DNA from: Leptospira fletcheri
GTDB taxonomy: Bacteria > Spirochaetota > Leptospiria > Leptospirales > Leptospiraceae
Direction: 5' to 3'
DNA length: 64,000 nt
Assembly: GCF_004769195.1 (NCBI RefSeq)
Contig: NZ_RQET01000002.1
Span: 62,001 to 126,000, forward strand
The notes below the pieces were generated by a model that searched no databases, had not been told where the DNA came from, and saw only the letters and a program-made list of their open reading frames with translations. Position 1 is the stretch's first letter. Every line of letters begins with the position of its first letter. This document shows positions 17,369 through 27,611 of this stretch, piece by piece. Both the position numbers and the translations under genes were made by a program.

Positions 17369-17800
17369 CTAGTCTAGGAACCGATCCGCGACTTGGGGAG
17401 AAGGAATGGAACAGGAATCCGTTCGGCCGAACCAAAGATACCGGTTTTTAGCGATCCATTCGTACACGAAATCCCGGAGAAAAATCGGGAAAACGAAGCA
17501 AACGACAGCCAAATTCCAGGGGAAACCGAGAGCGGAAAGGATTTTCAGAACTGCCGTAGACTTCTCATACAAAGATCCGTTTTGGTAAAAAATGATACTG
17601 GAATCCTTACCTTCCGGATGACGGGCATCCCCCGAAAGAGGGAGGGCTCTCCCACGTTCCGATTGGAGGTGGGCAAATCGGAGTATTTTCTTTTTGTCCC
17701 TGGCGATCAACCAAGCGACAGTACCATTGCATAGATTGCATACCCCGTCGAAAAAAACGATCTGTCCGTTTCTTTCTTCCAGGGCCGCCCGAGTCTTCAT
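17369..17800 (-). CDS. DCC-family thiol-disulfide oxidoreductase (DUF393)
   Basis: The 143-residue protein has the family signature FFDGVCNLCNGTVAWLIARD (about residues 15-34), including the CNLC pair that gives DCC proteins their name and thioredoxin-like redox potential. The later HLQSERG and the hydrophobic segment around 95-115 fit the family. It lies 14 bases after the rhodanese-like gene on the same strand, so both are likely expressed together in sulfur or thiol handling. The partner substrate is unknown. Confidence 0.85.
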   Translation of the reverse strand: MKTRAALEERNGQIVFFDGVCNLCNGTVAWLIARDKKKILRFAHLQSERGRALPLSGDARHPEGKDSSIIFYQNGSLYEKSTAVLKILSALGFPWNLAVVCFVFPIFLRDFVYEWIAKNRYLWFGRTDSCSIPSPQVADRFLD

Positions 17801-17814
17801 TCTTTCCTCTGCGG

Positions 17815-18660
17815 TCAGCCTTTCCTTTCCGCACCACCCACTCTAGGCGCACTTCCCGTTGCCGTTTGTCCGTACACCGCCGCCGCCTGCTTCGGAAGAC
17901 TGGACTTTCTCCATTCGAACCAGGAACCTATGTATACGTTCACGTCGTTATAACCCACTTCTTTTAACATCAAAGCCAAAAGGGAAGACCTGGCCCCGTT
18001 GTAATCGTAGATCACCGTCGTACGCTCCGGCATGAACGGAAACGCTCTCAGTTTTTTGTTGAAGAAAGTTTTATCTACCAACTCCCCGCTCGCGTCATAA
18101 AGCATACGCCAATCCCAGAGAAACGCTCCCGGTAAACGACCGCACAGACTCCCGGGTTCCGGTGCGGTGAGCCGGGGAAGCTTTCCGTCATATTCCTCCG
18201 GAGTGCGCGTATCGAAAATCTGAAGTCTCGTAAGGTTCTTTTCCAGAAAGGCCTTATCTACGATCCCTTCCAATTTGCGGATTTTGGTCGCTGGAGCAAA
18301 ATCGAATTCTCTGGCGCCCTTTTCCGTAGTACCTTCCACCGGCCATTTCCGATCCAGAATGTACGTATGAACAAAACCTGCGGACCGGAGAAGAAGAGTC
18401 AAACGGGCAGCGAACATACCCATTCCTTCGTCGAAGACGATGATTCTAGATTTTCCTTCCTTCTTGGCCAAGGCGATCACCTCGTCCAACGGACCTAACA
18501 TTTTCTTAAAGGATTCTGGATCTGACGCGAATGCTTTTTTCACGAAAGGGAAATAACAGGAACCTTTTAGAGTGGATTCCTGAAATTGCACTTGGGAACG
18601 GCAATCAATAATAAAGTCCTGATCGGTCAGGTCGGATTTTAAAAAACTCCAATTGGACAA
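17815..18660 (-). CDS. Rhodanese-domain protein lacking the catalytic cysteine
   Basis: The 281-residue protein has the two-domain layout of thiosulfate/3-mercaptopyruvate sulfurtransferases. The CH2A motif (FIIDCRS) is at about residues 15-21 and the second domain starts near 145 ([15 protein letters not shown]). In active members the C-terminal loop is a cysteine followed by GSGVTA or similar. Here that loop reads YDYNGARSS, with aspartate in the cysteine position. Sulfur transfer is therefore unlikely; a binding or regulatory role is inferred. The N-terminal domain also lacks a cysteine in its equivalent loop ([12 protein letters not shown]), as is usual. It is the first gene of a pair with the DCC protein. 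Confidence 0.85.
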   Translation of the reverse strand: MSNWSFLKSDLTDQDFIIDCRSQVQFQESTLKGSCYFPFVKKAFASDPESFKKMLGPLDEVIALAKKEGKSRIIVFDEGMGMFAARLTLLLRSAGFVHTYILDRKWPVEGTTEKGAREFDFAPATKIRKLEGIVDKAFLEKNLTRLQIFDTRTPEEYDGKLPRLTAPEPGSLCGRLPGAFLWDWRMLYDASGELVDKTFFNKKLRAFPFMPERTTVIYDYNGARSSLLALMLKEVGYNDVNVYIGSWFEWRKSSLPKQAAAVYGQTATGSAPRVGGAERKG

Positions 18661-18914
18661 GCTAAACTACCATTTTAATCTAGTTTCAGATTCGGATTTC
18701 GAAAATCTGTAGCAGATGGAATCTTGCGAACGAAAAGCAAAAAGCCCAAAATTCCAAACTAACTTTTAACCATATTCCTAAGTCCCTTCCGAAAGTTTAA
18801 CTTTTTTTTCACAGATGGAAAAATTCGCGACATAAGGGAGAAAAATGATGCGATTTTTTTCTTCCGCCTCCGCTTCGGTAAAATACGGTTTTTCCGGAGC
18901 CGATATTCTATCTA

Positions 18915-19823
18915 GTGAATCCCCCGGTCCGAAAAAATTTAGCATTCCACTTTTTCTCGGCGCTCCCTTGCGTGTTTGTCCTGCTTTTTGCCGGAACCGT
19001 TTTGTACGTTTCTGGAGTTTTTGTACCTTCTCTCCAAGCACAGGAGACTACGACACTCGATGCTCCTTCCGGCGCGGTTTCTTCCACTTCCTTCCTGAAC
19101 GATTCCGAGTTCCGGGACGGATGGAAAAAATACTCCAAAGAAAAAGACGCGCGTCCCCTGAAGGCCTGGTTCCAAAACCGTTCCAGCGTATCGATCCGCC
19201 CCTGCTCTCTTCTAAAGACCTTGGAATTCGAAGGACTCCAATATTTCTCCTTAAAATGCCCCGGCGAAATCCTGAGTGGATTTTTTTACTCCGGACGAAC
19301 CAAGGTTACCGCTCCGGAGACGGTTGACGCAATTCGAGTCAAAGGCCCGGTCAAGATCGGCAAGGCCGTCTATTGGGAACTGGCTTTTTCCGACCTGGAT
19401 CTTTCCGATCTTGGAACCCCCACCAAAATCGAACCTCGCAAAAAAAGGCCCAAACTCCCCGACAGACCGCCCGACAATCTCGGACTACAGTATTTTTTAA
19501 GCATAGCAAGAAGGCCCGCCGCGAGGCCGACCCCGAACGGAAAGGAAGTCTTTTTCGATTCCTCCTGTCCTCTGGTGTATCTAGGAAAAGACGGAGATTT
19601 TTATTGGGATAAAGCAGTGTACTTTTCTTTCCAAGCGAGTTGCCTCCCCCAATCTCCCTATTCTTGGGTAAGAATCCGTGCGGATTTTACAGGAAATGTG
19701 GTGTTGGACAGCAAACCGTCCCAGAGCCTGCAAGAAGGGGAAAGATTTCTGGCGAAGTTGAAGATCCAGTCGGTGGAAAAGGATAAGATCGTATGGTCGG
19801 AGGCGGAGTTGTTCCATGAGTAA
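18915..19823 (+). CDS. Exported protein of unknown function, first gene of the protease operon
   Basis: This 302-residue protein opens an operon with the trypsin-like protease. A hydrophobic signal segment lies at residues 8-34 ([17 protein letters not shown]), ending near SLQAQ. The mature part contains repeated cysteines (about residues 94, 112, 219 and 244) and beta-rich stretches with no recognised domain. The start is uncertain: GTG 18915 has no good Shine-Dalgarno, while an overlapping frame starting at ATG 18845 has a strong one (AAGGGAG). The stop codon overlaps the next gene by 8 bases, so it is translationally coupled. It may be a partner or substrate of the protease, which is inference. 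Confidence 0.65.
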   Translation: MNPPVRKNLAFHFFSALPCVFVLLFAGTVLYVSGVFVPSLQAQETTTLDAPSGAVSSTSFLNDSEFRDGWKKYSKEKDARPLKAWFQNRSSVSIRPCSLLKTLEFEGLQYFSLKCPGEILSGFFYSGRTKVTAPETVDAIRVKGPVKIGKAVYWELAFSDLDLSDLGTPTKIEPRKKRPKLPDRPPDNLGLQYFLSIARRPAARPTPNGKEVFFDSSCPLVYLGKDGDFYWDKAVYFSFQASCLPQSPYSWVRIRADFTGNVVLDSKPSQSLQEGERFLAKLKIQSVEKDKIVWSEAELFHE

Positions 19824-21306
19824 GACGCGTTTTCTACTTTTCCTTTTTTGTTTCTCCGCGCTTTTCGTTCTACCCGGAAGTCCGGTCCGCAGCCAAAACA
19901 GTACGAGCGGGAACCAGGACCTCAAGAACCTTTTCGGAAGCGTGGTCATCGTACGAAGCGATAGCTATCCGGATCCCTCGGATCCTCTCGAATTCGGGGA
20001 CCAGGATCTTTCTAAAGATGTAGGTTCCGGCTTTATCATTCAGGGAAATCGGATCCTGACGAACGCGCATGTGGTCGCCGATTCCAAGTTCCTGAAAGTG
20101 AAACATTATAATAGCGGCAAGTACTACGACGCAAAAGTGGAGTTTTTAGGTTACGACTGCGATCTCGCGCTCTTGAAGGTGGAAGACGACGAATTTTTCA
20201 TGGGGATAGAGCCTTTGGAAATCGCCGACGAATCTCCTTCCTTGGGAAGCAATCTTTTAATGCTCGGCTACCCGGAAGGGGACGAGAACCTCACTCTCGA
20301 AAACGGGATCGTCAACAGAGTCGAAAGATTACGCTATTCGTTTACCGGTCTGGATTATCGGAAAGTCGTTCGCGTTACGGCGAATATTTTACCGGGGTAT
20401 TCCGGCGGGCCGGCGATTCAGAACGGCAAAGTGGCCGGAATCACGTTCGAAGTCAGCCAATTGCAAGGAAATACCGCCTATTTGATTCCGCCGGAAATCG
20501 TCCTTCATTTTCTGAAGGATGTGGAGGACGGCAGCTACAACGGTTTTCCTTACGCGGGTTTTACATTCCAAAACGGAAATTCCGAATCCTTAAAACGGTA
20601 TCTGAAAGTCCCCGCAGGACTACAGGGAGTACTGATCAATAAGGTATATCCGGATTCCTCTTTTTCAGAGGTCCTGCAACAGGATGATTTCCTGTACAAG
20701 ATAGACGACGCGTTTTTGAATAACGAAGGCGGGCTCCAGGAATTTACCGGAAGGACCATCGTGGATCTGATCGAGCCGAACTTCATCGGACAAACCCTGA
20801 CTCTGTTCTTCTATAGGAACGGAAAACACTACAAAGTTCCCACCCAATTAAAGCAGACCAAGTCCTTGGACATGTACCGGGATCGGGAGTCCAAGAATTT
20901 CGTAGGAGCGGGTCTGATGTTCCAATCCGTGAATCGAGCCTTGTTCGGAAAGGAAAGCCAAAGAATCGAAACGGCGCTCCGTTATCACTACAGTTATTAC
21001 ATACAGGACGATCTATTTCGATTCACCGAACGGGATCTGATTTTGACGACGATCTTTCCGGATCCTTTGAATTCCAAATATCTTCCGTACCGTTTCAAGA
21101 TTCTGGAATCCATCAACGGCAAGACTCCTTCGGACCTTTCCGACTTCAAGGATCTCTGGAACAAATATGCCGACGGAACGATCGTGCTGAAATTCAGGGG
21201 AGTCGGTTTGCCTTTGATTTTGGATACGAAAACGATACGAACGATAGATGCCAGAGTGAAAAAGCGTTTCGACGTCCGACCGGACGCGAACAAGGAGGGA
21301 AAATGA
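19816..21306 (+). CDS. Trypsin-like (S1C/DegP-type) serine protease with PDZ domain, exported
   Basis: The triad is intact: His85 in LTNAHVV, Asp116 in DCDLALL and Ser196 in GYSGGPA. The spacing fits HtrA/DegP-type proteases. A signal peptide precedes the mature chain at about residue 26. A PDZ-like region (about residues 255-330) contains [13 protein letters not shown] and [10 protein letters not shown] third region (about 360-490) ends in a fold shared with the next gene: AGLMFQSV, the ILESINGK segment, and the C-terminal [14 protein letters not shown]. The protein is 496 residues. It is coupled to both neighbours and may handle envelope protein quality control. The substrate is unknown. 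Confidence 0.87.
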   Translation: MSKTRFLLFLFCFSALFVLPGSPVRSQNSTSGNQDLKNLFGSVVIVRSDSYPDPSDPLEFGDQDLSKDVGSGFIIQGNRILTNAHVVADSKFLKVKHYNSGKYYDAKVEFLGYDCDLALLKVEDDEFFMGIEPLEIADESPSLGSNLLMLGYPEGDENLTLENGIVNRVERLRYSFTGLDYRKVVRVTANILPGYSGGPAIQNGKVAGITFEVSQLQGNTAYLIPPEIVLHFLKDVEDGSYNGFPYAGFTFQNGNSESLKRYLKVPAGLQGVLINKVYPDSSFSEVLQQDDFLYKIDDAFLNNEGGLQEFTGRTIVDLIEPNFIGQTLTLFFYRNGKHYKVPTQLKQTKSLDMYRDRESKNFVGAGLMFQSVNRALFGKESQRIETALRYHYSYYIQDDLFRFTERDLILTTIFPDPLNSKYLPYRFKILESINGKTPSDLSDFKDLWNKYADGTIVLKFRGVGLPLILDTKTIRTIDARVKKRFDVRPDANKEGK

Positions 21307-22679
21307 ACTTCCGAGTTTTGGGAGCCGGCTTATTCCTTTGCGCATTTTTGCCCGCATTTTCTCCCGTCGAGTCCAAGCAGGGAGGAGAATTCTTCCTACT
21401 CGTTCATTTTCGGAAATACTCGCACCACAACCCTTTTCAAAAAGGAGTGCCCTTCCAAAAACGCGTGCCCGCGATCCGATTGGACGAAAAGACCGCATTG
21501 GCCTTGTTGAAACCGGGGGACATTCCTCTCTTTGCGGAAATGCATCCTGATGAATCTGCCGGACGCAAAGCCTATTTCGAAAAGGTCGATCCGGAAACCG
21601 GCTTAGGCATCCTGACCTTGCCGAACGACATGAGTCGCTCCAAAAAAAGGATCCCTTTCTCTCACCTTGAGCCCCATCGCAATTCCAAAACCTGCTCCTC
21701 TTTTTTTCCCACTCTAGAATGGGCCAGTCTCGAAAATTCCAGAGCTCTACTTCCTCTTTCTAGAATTTCCAGAAAAGAGGGAACCGAACCCGTGAGAAAG
21801 TTTCTAATATCTCACGGTTTTATTTGCGGTTTTACGGACGGATCCTGGAACGGAGGAGCCGATCTGTTGCGACGGTTTTATTTCAACCGAGGAATGTCTC
21901 CTTCCCCCTTTCCTCACCCCGGTTTTACCGCGGACACAAGCCTGACCCCCGCGGAGGAAAACTATTATTTTCCGAAAGGTTCCGTCGGAGTGGTGGTGTC
22001 CGAAGTTCTTCCCGGAGTGGGTCCTATGCACAATCTCTTTCCTGGAGACGCAATCCTTTCGGTGAACGGAATTCCGGTATCGAGCAAGGACAAGCAAGCG
22101 TTGTATGATTTAATCCTAAGAAGACACGGGGTTCCGGTGAATTCCGGGGAAAACGTCCATCTGTCCTTGTATAGAGACGGACGCAGGAGAGAGTTGTCGT
22201 ATCACTTACGGCCTTACGACGAGGATTCGTTTCTGATTCCGGAACGCACCGGAAAATCCGCGCCTAGATATCTCATTTCCGGCGGTTTATTGTTTACGGA
22301 GCTCACTCAGTCTTATTTGAAGGAATTCGGCGAAAAATACAAATCCTCCGCGGAAAGAAAATTGGTATATCTCGCGGAAAGTTTTTCCCGCAAATTGCAT
22401 CCGGAGAAAAAAAGAATCGTTCTTTTGTCCCGTACTTTTCCCGACGAAAAAAATCGTGCTTACCAGGAATTTCAGGATTTGATTTTGGAATCCGTAAATG
22501 ATAAAATCGTGGATTCGATAGACGGATTAAAAGAAATTTTGGCAACCTCCAAGGACGATTTCTACGTTTTCCGATTCGCCGGGAATAAGATCGTGGTGTT
22601 CACGAAGGAAGAAGCGAAGGATTTGGATAGTCGTATAAAATCCTTATATTCCTTGGATACATTGGATAACGTGAACTGA
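21303..22679 (+). CDS. Catalytically dead paralogue of the upstream protease (pseudoprotease with PDZ)
   Basis: The 458-residue exported protein follows the protease with a 4-base overlap and a strong Shine-Dalgarno (AAGGAGGG). It shares the C-terminal domain with the upstream protease: [10 protein letters not shown] matches AGLMFQSV, the ILESVNDK block matches ILESINGK, and [13 protein letters not shown] matches the tail. A PDZ domain ([21 protein letters not shown]) is retained. The protease part lacks the triad: the serine segment reads [10 protein letters not shown] in place of GYSGGPA, and the aspartate position aligns with [10 protein letters not shown]. It is therefore a pseudoprotease, perhaps a regulator or chaperone subunit of the active enzyme, which is inference. 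Confidence 0.8.
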   Translation: MNFRVLGAGLFLCAFLPAFSPVESKQGGEFFLLVHFRKYSHHNPFQKGVPFQKRVPAIRLDEKTALALLKPGDIPLFAEMHPDESAGRKAYFEKVDPETGLGILTLPNDMSRSKKRIPFSHLEPHRNSKTCSSFFPTLEWASLENSRALLPLSRISRKEGTEPVRKFLISHGFICGFTDGSWNGGADLLRRFYFNRGMSPSPFPHPGFTADTSLTPAEENYYFPKGSVGVVVSEVLPGVGPMHNLFPGDAILSVNGIPVSSKDKQALYDLILRRHGVPVNSGENVHLSLYRDGRRRELSYHLRPYDEDSFLIPERTGKSAPRYLISGGLLFTELTQSYLKEFGEKYKSSAERKLVYLAESFSRKLHPEKKRIVLLSRTFPDEKNRAYQEFQDLILESVNDKIVDSIDGLKEILATSKDDFYVFRFAGNKIVVFTKEEAKDLDSRIKSLYSLDTLDNVN

Positions 22680-22734
22680 CAAAATCCTTGACTTAGTCCT
22701 CATACTCGGATTTTCTTTGGATTCGGAACTTTCC

Positions 22735-23634
22735 ATGAAAATCCTATTCGTTGACGACGAAGAAGTGATTCGGGATCTTTTTCAGGAAATTTTCGGCGGA
22801 GAATACGAACTCACTCTCGCAGGAACCGCCGAGCAAGCCCTGGAAATCACGACCGCAGAATCCTTCGACCTTATTATCACGGATATCCGTTTGCCTAGAA
22901 TGAACGGTATCGAGTTGATCACCAAACTTCGGGAAAAAGGTGTCGAAACTCCGTTTATCGTAATTACAGGAAATCAGGATATACAGATTTCGATTAATGC
23001 GTTGCGTCTAGGAGCCGTGGATTTTTTCCTCAAACCGTTTCGGATGGAGGCGATCCGTTATTCCCTCCTTCGGTTCAGAAACCTTTTCCATGCGGGAAAG
23101 GATTTGGTCGACAAGAGATTTTTCCAAATCCGGGAGTCGAAGCAGAATTTTGCTCTCATTCCTAGATTAGGAAATTTGAATCAATACGTGCACCTTATCC
23201 TGCGGTCCATTTCCCATCTTCCCGGTCTTCATAACGACGACCTTCTTTCCTTGAAAGTGGCTCTGTATGAATTAGTGGGAAACGCGATCGAGCACGGTTG
23301 CGCCGGAATTTCCTACCACCAAAAGCAGGAACTCATGTTCAGAGAAAGCGATTATTTCGCCTATGTGGACCGAATCTGCGAATCGCGGGAGGATTGGATC
23401 GAAGTGCAGATCGATTACGACGACAAGCAGGTCGTGGTCGTTCTGGAGGATAATGGAGAAGGGTTCGATCCGGACAGGGTTCCCGATCCTGTAAACGATC
23501 CGAACGCGAGCCAACTTTCCGGAAGAGGAATCTTCCTGGTGAGAATGAACGTGGATTCTTTGGATTATAACGAACGCGGCAATAAGGTCACGTTCATTAA
23601 AAAACTACAGACACAGATCCTCGCGAAAAGCTAA
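22735..23634 (+). CDS. Response regulator fused to a HATPase (anti-sigma-factor-type kinase domain)
   Basis: The N-terminal receiver has the acidic pair FVDDEE, phosphoacceptor Asp50 in IITDIRLPRMNG, and the conserved lysine in DFFLKPF (about residue 100). The C-terminal half is a GHKL ATPase (N-box ELVGNAIEHG, G1-like EDNGEGFDP, and SGRGIFLVRMN), similar to the RsbW/SpoIIAB-type domains attached to receivers in spirochaetes. No histidine phosphotransfer domain is present. I start at ATG 22735; an in-frame TTG at 22717 adds six residues. The gene follows the pseudoprotease by about 55 bases and could report stress to a partner-switch circuit. The 3' end overlaps the convergent barrel gene by 4 bases. 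Confidence 0.85.
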   Translation: MKILFVDDEEVIRDLFQEIFGGEYELTLAGTAEQALEITTAESFDLIITDIRLPRMNGIELITKLREKGVETPFIVITGNQDIQISINALRLGAVDFFLKPFRMEAIRYSLLRFRNLFHAGKDLVDKRFFQIRESKQNFALIPRLGNLNQYVHLILRSISHLPGLHNDDLLSLKVALYELVGNAIEHGCAGISYHQKQELMFRESDYFAYVDRICESREDWIEVQIDYDDKQVVVVLEDNGEGFDPDRVPDPVNDPNASQLSGRGIFLVRMNVDSLDYNERGNKVTFIKKLQTQILAKS

Positions 23635-25085
23635 AATCGGATTCCTGCACTGGCATACCACCGGAAATATTCTCGGACGGCCATCGGCCTTTTGATTTCG
23701 TCCAACAATACGGATTCGTCCTGACCGGGCTTGACCCACGCATAAGCGGCCCCCAAAAGTGCGAAGCCTACTTCCCCTTTCCAGCCCCCTGCCGCGATCA
23801 GCTCCAGGCCGCGACCTATATAAGAAATTCCTAATCCTGTAGCCAGGGTCGCGCTCCATCCTTGAGAAAGTTCCTTCCTCAATCCGGCTTGGTAGTATTG
23901 AAGACCGTCGTTTTCATAAACGGGTTTGCGGTAGGAATCGATTCCCGCAAACGGAGCGTCCTGCTTGGCCTGAAAATCCCGGAGCAACAATATGGAGATT
24001 GGCGCCAGAAATCCTCTAGGATCCCCTTTAATTCCGGCAAATCCGTCGGATCGGTTGTCCGTCCTGAAAGTCCGGTCCGACTTGGAATACAAGCCTCGTA
24101 CGAAAATCGAAACAGGACCGGTTTCATAGGTGGTCGATACGGTGGCTAGAAAAGAATTCGTAGTTTGCCTCGTATGGTAGGAATCGGTTGCATCCTTTCC
24201 ATTTTCCCTCCTTCCTTCTAGGTGGAAAAAAGAACCTTCCCACTTCCATTCCTGCCATTTCAAAAACTCGAATTCCGTTCCGGAATATCTATAAAAACCG
24301 TAAGCCTGGAACGGTTGAGCTGTTTGAAAGAAGGAAGCGGGAACAGCTTCCTGCCTAGGTTCGGAATATTGGTAATGAAAGAATCGCAGACGTTTCCACA
24401 GTTTGTGCGGTTCCCAAACCAGATCCCCTCCCCTGACCGAAAGAGGAGATTCGGAGTCCTCCCTCGGAAGATAGGAAAGTCGGGACTGGAATTCCAATCC
24501 TAGGAGACTCCCTTTCAAGTTCAGGGATTTTATGGACCAACCGAATTCCGCATAATTCGCGAGACTTGCGAATAGAAAGCCCGCGCCGTCCAGACGCTGG
24601 AATCCCCTTCCCCCTTCGATTCTGAGAGAAAGAAAAGAAAGATTCAATCCTAAAGAGGCGATTGCTTCCCCGTCCGTCAATTTGTAGGTTTGGGCCCTGG
24701 AATCCTCCTTTTCCATATACGTCAGATAAGGAGAAGCCAAAACCATCGCTTCCCAACGAGAGGAGCCTCCGATCCATCCGAACTCGGGACTAAAAACTCC
24801 CTTAGCGGAAGTTTTCCGCGCCTGGTCGGACAGTACTCCTCCCTTTTGCGAAAAGGAGCGTCCGAAAACGTACGGGTCGACGTAGAAACCGTACTTCGTA
24901 CGGATCTTACTTGAATCCTCCTGAGTGCGGGCAAAACGCCCGACGGAAAGTACGGGAATATTACCGTCGTTTAATAAAGAAGAGTCGTCCAGACGATATT
25001 TCGGATAGGAATCGCCGAAGATCCCCATACCCGGGAGCAAAAGAATAGTACATAAAAAAAATCGAATATACTGGGACGGGCTCAC
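23631..25085 (-). CDS. Outer-membrane beta-barrel protein of unknown function
   Basis: A signal peptide (residues 1-25) is followed by a long chain of alternating aromatic/hydrophobic strands rich in glycine and tyrosine and ending in phenylalanine (ASAGIRF), the C-terminal residue expected for a barrel. There is no known domain that I recognise. The gene overlaps the flippase gene by 4 bases at its start and is the last gene of the PAP2-flippase-barrel operon. It may carry or anchor surface polysaccharide, but that rests only on context. Confidence 0.65.
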   Translation of the reverse strand: MSPSQYIRFFLCTILLLPGMGIFGDSYPKYRLDDSSLLNDGNIPVLSVGRFARTQEDSSKIRTKYGFYVDPYVFGRSFSQKGGVLSDQARKTSAKGVFSPEFGWIGGSSRWEAMVLASPYLTYMEKEDSRAQTYKLTDGEAIASLGLNLSFLSLRIEGGRGFQRLDGAGFLFASLANYAEFGWSIKSLNLKGSLLGLEFQSRLSYLPREDSESPLSVRGGDLVWEPHKLWKRLRFFHYQYSEPRQEAVPASFFQTAQPFQAYGFYRYSGTEFEFLKWQEWKWEGSFFHLEGRRENGKDATDSYHTRQTTNSFLATVSTTYETGPVSIFVRGLYSKSDRTFRTDNRSDGFAGIKGDPRGFLAPISILLLRDFQAKQDAPFAGIDSYRKPVYENDGLQYYQAGLRKELSQGWSATLATGLGISYIGRGLELIAAGGWKGEVGFALLGAAYAWVKPGQDESVLLDEIKRPMAVREYFRWYASAGIRF

Positions 25086-26377
25086 TTAATCGTAGGCCGA
25101 TAATAGGCGAGAAAATAACCGCTCAGGATCAGCCAGGAAGGAATCTGACCTAGAAAAAAGGCTCCCGCGGCCCCCATGGGTCCGTATTCCGGAATCAGAA
25201 GATTATCCAAGACTAACCCGGATAGCATTCGGACCAGCGCTAATAATGCGAGAATTCTAGGTTGGCCTAGAGCGAATAAGGCCATCCCAAGGGGGGAAAA
25301 AACCAACTGGAGGAGATAATTCGGATATAGCAATTGAAAGACGGGAACCGACTCCGGATATTTCCCGGAAAACAAAGCAGCGAACACCCAGTCCGAAAGC
25401 AAAACCCAGGGAACCAAAAGTAGGGCAACCCCAGATGACATCAGAATCGTACGACCCAAAAATTTCGCAAAATCCTCGCTTTCGGTTAATCTGGAAAGTT
25501 TGGGATAGATCATCGAATTCAGTACGGAAAACAGGATCACGAATCCGCTGAAAGGCTGCAACGCGGTACCGTAAGAGGCCACCGCTTCGTTGGAATGGTA
25601 CCGATTCAAAAAAAACAATTCCATGCGATCCGAAATGATCGCAAACAAGGAGGCCAAGAACGCGTATCGATTAAAGGAAGTAAGTTCCCCGATCTGGACT
25701 CTGATCTCCTCTTTCCCGCCTTGCCATTCCAACTTTTCCCTAGGAAATAGGAAAAAGAAAAGAAGGATCGTAAAGGCCGGTGCGGTGGTGAATATCGCGA
25801 GTATATCCAGATTATTTAATGCTCTATCCGTAAATTGGTCCGCAAAATACAGGATCACGAGTCTGAAAAGGTTCGGTAAAGGATACCAAACGGACAAAGA
25901 TTGGTATTGCCCGAAAGAGACGAAAATGCTTTCGAAATAGCTGTTAAACGAAAGGACAAAACTCCCGAACACGAGCAGGAAAGCAGCCAGGGCATTTTCG
26001 CGCAAAAGAAGGGTCGCAAATCCGGTAACGATCGCTAGGGCGGCAAAAGCTCCCCATTTGATCCATAAGGAGGAGGCCAGAAGGACTCCTATCTTCTTTT
26101 TGTCTTCCGTCAAAGGAGCAAGGTATTTCACCAAGGCGGCAGGGAGGCCGAATTCCGCGACCGTTAAGAGTACGGGCAGGAATCCCGAATAGTATTGAAA
26201 AATCCCGTTCTCGTTCTTGCTCAGAATCCGTACGGAATACACCATGAAGACGAAATTCAAAAGGGAAGCGAGAACCTTGGAACCGCCTACGGAAAAGAAG
26301 GAACGTAGGAACCCGGAACTTCGGAGACGATTGACGATCTCCGGTAAAACTTTCATGGTATCCGATAGGCGGGACAT
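25082..26377 (-). CDS. Polysaccharide flippase-like membrane protein (MOP superfamily)
   Basis: The 431-residue protein has about 12 hydrophobic segments in the pattern of MOP/MATE-type flippases such as Wzx. It has a charged N-terminal amphipathic part, and MVYSVRILSKNENGIFQYY around residue 45 is typical of oligosaccharide flippases. These proteins move undecaprenyl-linked sugar units across the inner membrane. The gene is between a PAP2-type phosphatase (4-base gap upstream) and the barrel protein (4-base overlap). The O-antigen ligase gene 6 kb away supports a surface-polysaccharide theme. The exact substrate is unknown. Confidence 0.82.
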   Translation of the reverse strand: MSRLSDTMKVLPEIVNRLRSSGFLRSFFSVGGSKVLASLLNFVFMVYSVRILSKNENGIFQYYSGFLPVLLTVAEFGLPAALVKYLAPLTEDKKKIGVLLASSLWIKWGAFAALAIVTGFATLLLRENALAAFLLVFGSFVLSFNSYFESIFVSFGQYQSLSVWYPLPNLFRLVILYFADQFTDRALNNLDILAIFTTAPAFTILLFFFLFPREKLEWQGGKEEIRVQIGELTSFNRYAFLASLFAIISDRMELFFLNRYHSNEAVASYGTALQPFSGFVILFSVLNSMIYPKLSRLTESEDFAKFLGRTILMSSGVALLLVPWVLLSDWVFAALFSGKYPESVPVFQLLYPNYLLQLVFSPLGMALFALGQPRILALLALVRMLSGLVLDNLLIPEYGPMGAAGAFFLGQIPSWLILSGYFLAYYRPTIK

Positions 26378-26380
26378 TCT

Positions 26381-27355
26381 TTAAAGCAGATAGATTCCGC
26401 CTCTCATCCTTTTCAAGAGGAAGGGGGAAAGGTGGCCGATATAGTAGCAAACGATCCCATACCTTAGGTATCTGGCAACCGGATTTTCCGGGAAAAGGAA
26501 AGCGAATATCCGCCCCAAAAGAACGTAAAGGATCAGAATGCCGATCGCGACCATCCCCATCCGAACCCCCCAAGAAATTCGGTCCTTCGCAGGCCCCCAA
26601 TCCAACCCTCGGGCACGATTCGAAAGGATCCCGATTCCGAATCCAGCCAATGCCCCCGACGAAGATACCACTTGCTCCCAGGAGTGGACGGCTTCCCTCG
26701 TACCGCCTTCTTCCAGGAGCAACACACTCGGAATCGTCAGCGCGATCCACAACAGACTGTAGGATTTAAGCCTAGAGGAGGAACCGAGATCGACGCCGGA
26801 AAAATCCGGTTCTAACATATCCGGGCGGACTTTCAACCAGAGTTCCGTTCCGAAAAGGACCAGGACTCCGAGGATCAGACCGCCGATAACATCTCCTAGA
26901 TAATGCAAGCCGGCATACATCCTCGCGATGGGCATGAGGAAAATACAAAACACACCGAGCCGTTTTATAAAATTCGATTTTATATGCAGAAATAAAATTC
27001 CGTAAAGCACCACCGCTGTCTGCACATGTCCCGACGGAAATCCGTACGAACTTTCCGAAATTCCCAGCTCCTGAGCGAAAGGCAAACCGACCGGTCTAGA
27101 CGATTGAAAGATCGCTTTGCAACTTCCGTTCAGGATCCCCGCAAGCATCAATCCTAAAGCCATCCGAATTCCGATCTTACGATCCACACAGAGATAGATG
27201 AAGGAAACGAGCGCCATAAAGAATGCGGTCGAACCTAGATAATGGAACAAAACGGAAAGCGGCCCTAGCAAGGAATCCAAGAAAGTTCCGTGCATGGCTT
27301 CCAATACCGAGTTACCGAACATCGTTTCGTTCATGGGGATCTTCGTCCAATTCAT
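26381..27355 (-). CDS. PAP2-family membrane phosphatase
   Basis: The three PAP2 active-site motifs are present: SSRPVG with an upstream lysine, PSGHVQTA (about residues 110-117), and the RMYAGLHYLGDV pattern R-x5-H-x3-D. There are six or more hydrophobic segments in 324 residues. Such enzymes remove phosphate from lipids such as undecaprenyl pyrophosphate or phosphatidic acid. Here the flippase-barrel neighbours suggest recycling of a polyprenyl carrier, but phospholipid turnover is equally possible. It heads the operon that runs to 23631. Confidence 0.87.
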   Translation of the reverse strand: MNWTKIPMNETMFGNSVLEAMHGTFLDSLLGPLSVLFHYLGSTAFFMALVSFIYLCVDRKIGIRMALGLMLAGILNGSCKAIFQSSRPVGLPFAQELGISESSYGFPSGHVQTAVVLYGILFLHIKSNFIKRLGVFCIFLMPIARMYAGLHYLGDVIGGLILGVLVLFGTELWLKVRPDMLEPDFSGVDLGSSSRLKSYSLLWIALTIPSVLLLEEGGTREAVHSWEQVVSSSGALAGFGIGILSNRARGLDWGPAKDRISWGVRMGMVAIGILILYVLLGRIFAFLFPENPVARYLRYGIVCYYIGHLSPFLLKRMRGGIYLL

Positions 27356-27611
27356 AGAGCCAATTTATAAAAGTGGAAAGCCGAATCAAAAGCTTTTCGG
27401 TCTTCGAAAAGGGATCCCGTAATTCCGAACGATTGATAGGTTTCCCATAAGAATTGGTTTCGAAAGAAAAAATCTCGGTTGAAGGTTGGAAGGCGGAAGA
27501 GTAGCATGAATCGAAAGCGAAAGATGAAATGAACGTTTGTTAACTTGACGTTTGGGATACGAAACCGCTTTCCCCGTTTTCGTAATTCGAGTCTCGAGAA
27601 TAAGGATCCGC

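Noticed and set aside
18845..19327. 160-residue frame with a strong Shine-Dalgarno
   Set aside because: It overlaps a better-supported exported protein whose frame has the right signal peptide and coupling; kept only as a start-site observation.
25944..26750. 268-residue minus-strand frame within the flippase/PAP2 region
   Set aside because: It shares the strand but a different frame from two well-supported genes, and it is rich in arginine and glycine.
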